Shown here: piece after piece, positions 59,665 to 64,000 of the stretch
How positions within the stretch are numbered: position 1 is the stretch's first letter
Layout of the letters: each line of letters begins with the position of its first letter
Assembly (NCBI GenBank): GCA_964602475.1
Contig: CAZRRN010000001.1
Location: forward strand, 36,946 to 100,945
Source of the DNA: SZUA-448 sp964602475
Lineage (GTDB): Bacteria; Bacillota; Clostridia; Lachnospirales; Lachnospiraceae
Length of the DNA: 64,000 nt
Reading direction: 5' to 3'
Program-made: the position numbers and the translations under genes
The notes under the pieces: generated by a model
Database searches by the model: none
Told to the model about the DNA's origin: nothing
The model's input: the letters and a program-made list of their open reading frames with translations, nothing else

Positions 59665-61386
59665 TCAGCAATTAAACGGAGCAAGCGGAAGACCGTTTGC
59701 ACCAAATACTGTGACCGGCGCCCAGTTTATCCATGCATAACGTGCATGAAGAGGAACAGGAACCTCGGAGGAAGTCAGGCAAAGACCATGTTCCCCGTCT
59801 CTGTAAAAACCCTGTGCTGCCGCAGGATGCCAGATTTTATCGGCGCCTGCGATTTCGAACCCGTGAATATATTCGGAGGGAGATTCCTCTGCCAAAAGAC
59901 GCTGCTCTGTGAGATAACCGGAATCCGGTGCCGGATAGTGAACTGCGCGGAATCCGATATAGATCCCGTTCTCTGCATTGTAAAAAAAGCAGTCCAAATG
60001 ATCTTTATCAGGGCGGCAGGAGGAAAGCATCGGTCCGAAAACCTGCAGGGGATCGGAAATCTTTCTATAGACCTGGTAAAGAGCAAGCAGAGCAAGTCGT
60101 TCACCGACCGGCAGCTTCTCGGTTGGATGAATATCGTTGTATTTACCAAGATCCAGAATGACAGCCATGCCGGTATTTTCTACGGTATCGCAGACCTTCT
60201 GCTGTGCTTCTCTTAAAACCGCCCAGGTATCATAATCAGGATCGGTCCGGTTCTTGAACATCGGAAGCTGGACAAATAGGAACGGAAGAGATTCATCCAT
60301 AAAATCCCGCCGCCATACAGCAATCATACTCCGAAATAGCTTATAATAAATATCCGGATGGTGTTCATCGCTTTCGCCCTGATAGTAGATCACGCCTTTC
60401 AGCGTATAGGGAACACATTTCTGAAGCATTGTTTCGTACAGACCGGATGGGCGGAATTCATTCCGAAAGCCCATCGGACCAGGCCAACGACAGGGACCAC
60501 AGAGACGAAGAATCTCCGCCCAGTCAGTTTCCGGGTTCTGTCTGTAGCATTCTGTTTTCTTGGCTTCCCATATCTCTGAATAAGCAATATAATCGTCAAG
60601 TTCAGCAAGGTATTCTTCCTCTGTACGCCCTGACGTTGTTTTACTGTAATCCTGAAGATACCGGTTAGTATCGCTGTCCAAAGCAAGTGTTTCTTTGTCC
60701 ATCCATGCAGAGGCGGAGGTCCCGCCCCAGTTGCAGTCGATTATGCCGATTGGAACATTTACTTCCGGCTGAATCCTGCGTGCAAAATAAAGCGCGACTG
60801 CGGACCAGTCGGGAACTGCTGCGGCAGTACAGAGCTGCCATTTGGAGGAACGATAACGATTCTCGGAATCCTTGTCCTCGTAAGCTATATGAGGAACAAA
60901 ATAATATCGGATTTTTTCGTAATCGGGAAACTTTTCAGATGTGTCCGTTGTCAGTTTCGGATGAGAAGAAGCTTCGGTTATTTCATTTATCAGAGCTTCG
61001 TAATCATCACTTCTGCGGAGTTCAAATTCCATATTCGACTGTCCACCGGCAAGCCAGAGATCCCCAAGCAGAACATCTTTGAAATAAACCGTGTCACTTC
61101 CGTCGGATACTTTGAGTATATATGGTCCGCCGGCAGGACATGGGGGAAGAAAGGCAAGAAAGGAATTATTATGAATGGTTGTTTTTACTGATACTGACGA
61201 TGCTGCAGAGCTTACAACAAAAGCCGGCGAAAGGCAGGTATTTAACGGTAAAATGCCGGAATTATCAGTATTGTGCAAACTGATGTCAAGCTCTGTGTTA
61301 TCGGTTCCTGTTCCGAAGACTGCGATGCATTTATCGCGCTGTAAAATCATGTGATCGGTAAATAAATAAGAAAGCTGAAAGTTCAT
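59665..61386 (-). CDS. Sialate O-acetylesterase-like SGNH hydrolase
   Basis: This 573-residue enzyme has the SASA-type hydrolase layout: DVLLGDLWLAGGQSNMEFEL with the catalytic Ser near residue 120, IDCNWGGTSASAWMD, VIYYQGESDEHHP and the catalytic DIHP. An N-terminal beta domain covers residues 1-105. No signal peptide is visible, so it acts in the cytoplasm on acetylated sugars from mucin or plant glycans. It is probably monocistronic; ATG 61386 has AAGGAGACC upstream. Confidence 0.87.
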   Translation of the reverse strand: MNFQLSYLFTDHMILQRDKCIAVFGTGTDNTELDISLHNTDNSGILPLNTCLSPAFVVSSAASSVSVKTTIHNNSFLAFLPPCPAGGPYILKVSDGSDTVYFKDVLLGDLWLAGGQSNMEFELRRSDDYEALINEITEASSHPKLTTDTSEKFPDYEKIRYYFVPHIAYEDKDSENRYRSSKWQLCTAAAVPDWSAVALYFARRIQPEVNVPIGIIDCNWGGTSASAWMDKETLALDSDTNRYLQDYSKTTSGRTEEEYLAELDDYIAYSEIWEAKKTECYRQNPETDWAEILRLCGPCRWPGPMGFRNEFRPSGLYETMLQKCVPYTLKGVIYYQGESDEHHPDIYYKLFRSMIAVWRRDFMDESLPFLFVQLPMFKNRTDPDYDTWAVLREAQQKVCDTVENTGMAVILDLGKYNDIHPTEKLPVGERLALLALYQVYRKISDPLQVFGPMLSSCRPDKDHLDCFFYNAENGIYIGFRAVHYPAPDSGYLTEQRLLAEESPSEYIHGFEIAGADKIWHPAAAQGFYRDGEHGLCLTSSEVPVPLHARYAWINWAPVTVFGANGLPLAPFNC

Positions 61387-61415
61387 AAACGGGTCTCCTT
61401 TTGCTGTATTTTATC

Positions 61416-62342
61416 TTATAAAAAACGGTAAGTCAGGTAGTTCTTGTAACCCAGCTTTTGATACCATTCGGAAAGATAGGTATAGTGGATTGATGCATGT
61501 GTACAGTTGCGGAGTTTCAGTTCCCATGTTGCATGTGCAACCATACAGAGACCGATTCCCTGTCCGCGGACATCGGGGATTGTTCCGACGCAACCGACCG
61601 AGCCGAATCGATTACTGTTCCTGCTCAATATACAACGATCTGGCAGGTCAAGTATCGTAAATCCGACAATCCGTCCAGATAATTCTGCAAGAAAAACACT
61701 TTGAAGATCAGTGAAATACTGTACCCAGTGTTCATCAACCTGAGCAACTGCAGACAGCAGTTCATCACGGTCGGCAGGAACAGCATAACGAAAACTGACA
61801 CCGGAAGGAACCGGGAGTGCCGGTAGTCGGAAAAACTCAAGCTCCATCTGCAGTTCCGCAAATTTAACTCCCTGCGTGTAGCCGCAACCACCGCAGTCAC
61901 GTTTCAGAATTGCTTCAAACCAGTCGCCGATCCGTTCGGTGAAAAAGTCATCCTGTGACTGCTGAAGTTCGGTAAGAGACCACCATTTTCCTTCTTTGAT
62001 ATATTTCTTTTCCTCTTTGGTCCATTCGTGAAAATCAAAGGCTTCTTTGGAACAGTACATCAGATAATAAGTCTCCTCGGACAGCATTTCTCCAATTACC
62101 GGATGATTGATTGTACGCTCCTGCTTATATACTACCGGAAGTCCTTCCGGAACCGAGAGACCAAGTTCCTCATGAATCTCGCGAATCAGCGTCTGCTGTT
62201 CGTCTTCTCCGTCTTCAGAACCGCCGCCGGGGGTGATCCATCCGAAGTGAAAGTCGTTGAAAGCAGAAAAATCATAAAGAAAAAGAAATAGTTCATTCTG
62301 TTCGTTAACAAGTATAAGGCGGCTGCTTTTTCGGGAAATCAT
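61416..62342 (-). CDS. NUDIX hydrolase fused to GNAT acetyltransferase
   Basis: This 308-residue protein joins two enzymes. The N-terminal NUDIX domain (residues 1-145) has the full box GGGSEDGEDEQQTLIREIHE followed by ELGL. The C-terminal GNAT domain (about 175-308) has GCVGTIPDVRGQGIGLCMVA as acetyl-CoA loop and WYQKLGYKNYLTYRFL at the end. A Cys-rich linker CGGCGY lies near residue 155. Substrates are unknown; the fusion suggests both act on the same nucleotide-linked metabolite. Confidence 0.87.
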   Translation of the reverse strand: MISRKSSRLILVNEQNELFLFLYDFSAFNDFHFGWITPGGGSEDGEDEQQTLIREIHEELGLSVPEGLPVVYKQERTINHPVIGEMLSEETYYLMYCSKEAFDFHEWTKEEKKYIKEGKWWSLTELQQSQDDFFTERIGDWFEAILKRDCGGCGYTQGVKFAELQMELEFFRLPALPVPSGVSFRYAVPADRDELLSAVAQVDEHWVQYFTDLQSVFLAELSGRIVGFTILDLPDRCILSRNSNRFGSVGCVGTIPDVRGQGIGLCMVAHATWELKLRNCTHASIHYTYLSEWYQKLGYKNYLTYRFL

Positions 62343-62408
62343 AGGTGCTCCAATCTTTTGCTGTGAAATACTAAATCTTCAGTAAATCCTGTAAGTATTA
62401 AGGTACCA

Positions 62409-62428
62409 TTGACAAAGAAACGTGTCAA
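62409..62428. repeat. Inverted repeat in the promoter region of the 62535 gene
   Basis: TTGACA (62409-62414) and TGTCAA (62423-62428) are separated by 8 bases. It may be an operator or a -35 region; unproven. Confidence 0.45.
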
Positions 62429-62442
62429 ATATTATTTTGCTA

Positions 62443-62470
62443 TAAACATTTTCTACAGATTGTCCGATAA
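62443..62470 (+). promoter_or_regulatory. Sigma-28 (flagellar) type promoter
   Basis: TAAA at 62443-62446, 16 bases, TCCGATAA at 62463-62470. The flagellar sigma consensus is TAAA-N15/16-GCCGATAA, so one mismatch remains. Confidence 0.5.
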
Positions 62471-62534
62471 ATCAATTGAAACGGAAGGAACCGCTTATGA
62501 TATTATCGAATTTATTACCAAGGAGGGTAATCAT

Positions 62535-63221
62535 ATGAGTATTAATGCAATCAACGGCGCATACGCTTACGAGCAGAACAATACAACTAAACTGGAAGAA
62601 ACACTGGAAATCACCGATTCTTCTGTCGTTTACACCCGAAAGGAAGAATCAAGCAGTACGGCAACAGCTGCAGTTATCTATGAAAAAGGTGAAGATACAG
62701 AAAAGTCACAGGTTACCAAGCGTGATACGGCAACAATTGAGCAGATGAAGGCAGATGCCGAACAGCGAACTTCACAGCTACGTACCCTAGTCGAGAAAAT
62801 GCTCATAAAGCAGGGTCAGGCGGCTGACGGAGCAACCAGTATCTGGGATCTACTCCGTTCGGGAAAGCTTGAAGTGGATTCGGAAACTGCGGCACAGGCA
62901 CAGGCAGATGTTGCAGAAGACGGCTACTGGGGAGTGGAACAGACCTCTGACCGGCTGGTATCTTTTGCAAAGGCACTTGCAGGAAATGATTCCGCATATG
63001 CTGACACCTTAATTGAAGCCATGAAGAAGGGCTTTGAAGAAGCTACCAAGTCGTGGGGGGATGATCTTCCGGAGCTCTGTAAAAAAACGCTGACAGCGGC
63101 AATTGATAAGATGGAAAAGTGGAGAGACGGTGATAGCAGCACCGGCACAGGTACGGCAGTGGCAGCAGTTGCCAGTGAATCAACCTCCACGGTACAGGAG
63201 AGCTGGACAATTACGGTATAA
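62535..63221 (+). CDS. Conserved hypothetical protein, possibly of the flagellar regulon
   Basis: This 228-residue protein starts MSINAINGAYAYEQN (AGGAGGG upstream). Residues 30-75 are Thr/Ser/Glu-rich and unstructured, 75-110 form a coiled coil (IEQMKADAEQRTSQLRTLVE). Residues 120-215 form a helical domain (YWGVEQTSDRLVSFAKALAG, IEAMKKGFEEATKSWGDDLP). The C-terminal domain resembles proteins I have seen annotated in motile Lachnospiraceae. With the sigma-28-like promoter this suggests a link to flagella. No enzyme motif is present. Confidence 0.65.
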   Translation: MSINAINGAYAYEQNNTTKLEETLEITDSSVVYTRKEESSSTATAAVIYEKGEDTEKSQVTKRDTATIEQMKADAEQRTSQLRTLVEKMLIKQGQAADGATSIWDLLRSGKLEVDSETAAQAQADVAEDGYWGVEQTSDRLVSFAKALAGNDSAYADTLIEAMKKGFEEATKSWGDDLPELCKKTLTAAIDKMEKWRDGDSSTGTGTAVAAVASESTSTVQESWTITV

Positions 63222-63331
63222 CAGATAATTTCTTCTTCCAAATAAAACAGGGGACGGCATTTAGAGCGTTCACTTAGGGATTTACAATAACAAGTAAATT
63301 TTGAGTGACACCTTCAAGCGGGTGCAAAGCG

Positions 63332-63377
63332 AAAATGACCATGTAAGAGTAGAAATACTCAAGCATGGTCATTTTTA
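63332..63377 (+). terminator. Terminator after the 62535 gene
   Basis: AAAATGACCATG pairs with CATGGTCATTTTT around AGAGTA/TACTC. A-rich and T-rich flanks let it act on both strands. The 305 bases from 63222 to 63526 hold nothing else I can support. Confidence 0.75.
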
Positions 63378-63526
63378 TTGTTTTAATTTTAGATAGCAAA
63401 AATCGCCTTGCAAAACAAGACGACTTCAGGAACTCCTTCTACACTTGGCAGATGAGCTAATATTAGTATATCCGATTTTATCAATTCTGTCAATGAATTT
63501 TCAAAAAACACTTGACAAAATTTGAT

Positions 63527-64000
63527 TTATTGTTCTCTGAATTTTTCGTAGTGCTTTAATTTCTTTTCCAGTGCATGGGTATGGTCAAAATAAAAAGCAG
63601 TAATAAGCAAGCAATACGCTTCTCTTGGTTCAACAACAACCATATATCGTTCTTCCTCTAACAGCATATGTATCCGTTTCTTGTTTTGATATAGTTCATT
63701 CCAAACTTTTATTCCTTCGCAGGCATCACATAGGCTTGAATCACACTTATAATTTTGGATAAAGGCTTTTATCCATCGTATACGTTCACAGCGCCGGAAG
63801 TCGGGAAAGCGTTCTCCATCTTTGCTATAGTCTTGACAGGTGACATGAAAAAATGCTTCTGGCTTATCATATTCAATCGGATGCCAACGAATTTTGACAG
63901 TCTTACTGTCAAATGAGGGCGGATTATCAATAAAATCATTCTTAAATATAGTATATAGTGTTTCTTGATAATTATTCCAATCATTGTTATAGTCATCGAA
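63527..64000 (-). CDS. Unrecognised protein, 5' end cut by window edge
   Basis: A 157-codon open frame on the minus strand enters at 64000 and stops at 63527. It contains FDSKTVKIRWHPIEYDKPEA, GERFPDFRRCERIRWIKAFI and a CDSSLCDACEGIKVWNEL segment with three cysteines. It ends YMVVVEPREAYCLLITAFYF, DHTHALEKKLKHYEKFREQ. I do not recognise the family; the style recalls genes on integrative elements. Base composition is AT-rich. The start lies outside the window. Confidence 0.6.
   Translation of the reverse strand, partial: FDDYNNDWNNYQETLYTIFKNDFIDNPPSFDSKTVKIRWHPIEYDKPEAFFHVTCQDYSKDGERFPDFRRCERIRWIKAFIQNYKCDSSLCDACEGIKVWNELYQNKKRIHMLLEEERYMVVVEPREAYCLLITAFYFDHTHALEKKLKHYEKFREQ

Overview
The window looks like chromosome of a strictly anaerobic, spore-forming Clostridia, most likely an unclassified Lachnospiraceae. 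The signs are an electron-bifurcating [FeFe] hydrogenase, rubrerythrin, a CotS-family spore coat protein, separate PurO and AICAR formyltransferase genes, a T-box before metG, a ZTP riboswitch, and LPxTG-like surface proteins with long Thr/Pro stalks. It appears to be a draft scaffold: 100 Ns at 29457-29556 mark a contig join.

Layout. 1-2350: partial MFS permease, rubrerythrin, and Hsp20 under a CIRCE operator. 2400-5500: an AT-rich accessory island with a HigB/HigA-ImmA toxin-antitoxin pair, an integrase remnant and an epoxyqueuosine-reductase-like gene broken by an amber codon. 5600-16240: a large repeat-bearing surface protein with a DUF6935 protein, a three-gene sensor/kinase/regulator operon, a DUF2971 protein and a GH31 glycosidase. 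16580-21490: a LytM-fold protein without zinc ligands, a flavin reductase, a 2-hydroxyacid dehydrogenase, DUF951, and rpsF-ssb-rpsR. 21630-24840: an ECF sigma factor, its frameshifted anti-sigma-like partner and a secreted zinc peptidase. 25000-29380: gdpP-rplI-dnaB and a ferredoxin. 29650-38170: cca, cotS-like, a PEGA protein, a MerR regulator, T-box-metG and an archaeal-type aspS. 38370-40530: purO and AICAR formyltransferase behind a ZTP riboswitch.

40550-43920 holds a DRTGG/HATPase/hydrogenase-like/DRTGG/PHP operon whose hydrogenase looks sensory. 50500-55925 holds the catalytic Hnd-type hydrogenase operon, so the window may contain both a hydrogen sensor and the enzyme it reports on. 44100-47110 has a PrcB-like lipoprotein, veg and two secreted paralogues with a PTTGDTAP sorting tail.

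Between these hydrogenase loci, 47500-50160 carries a compact RiPP locus on the minus strand: a radical SAM/SPASM maturase, two Nif11-type precursors and a decayed third precursor that share a Cx8Cx8-9Cx5C core. No family name is known to me for it. A second unexplained signal is a recurring structured 5' leader with competing GC-rich stems. It lies directly upstream of rubrerythrin, rplI, aspS and the sensory hydrogenase operon; two copies 26 kb apart differ at only 6 of 98 positions. 55970-64000 ends with an MFS permease, a TetR-ABC operon, a sialate O-acetylesterase, a NUDIX-GNAT fusion, a protein with a sigma-28-like promoter and a partial unknown gene.
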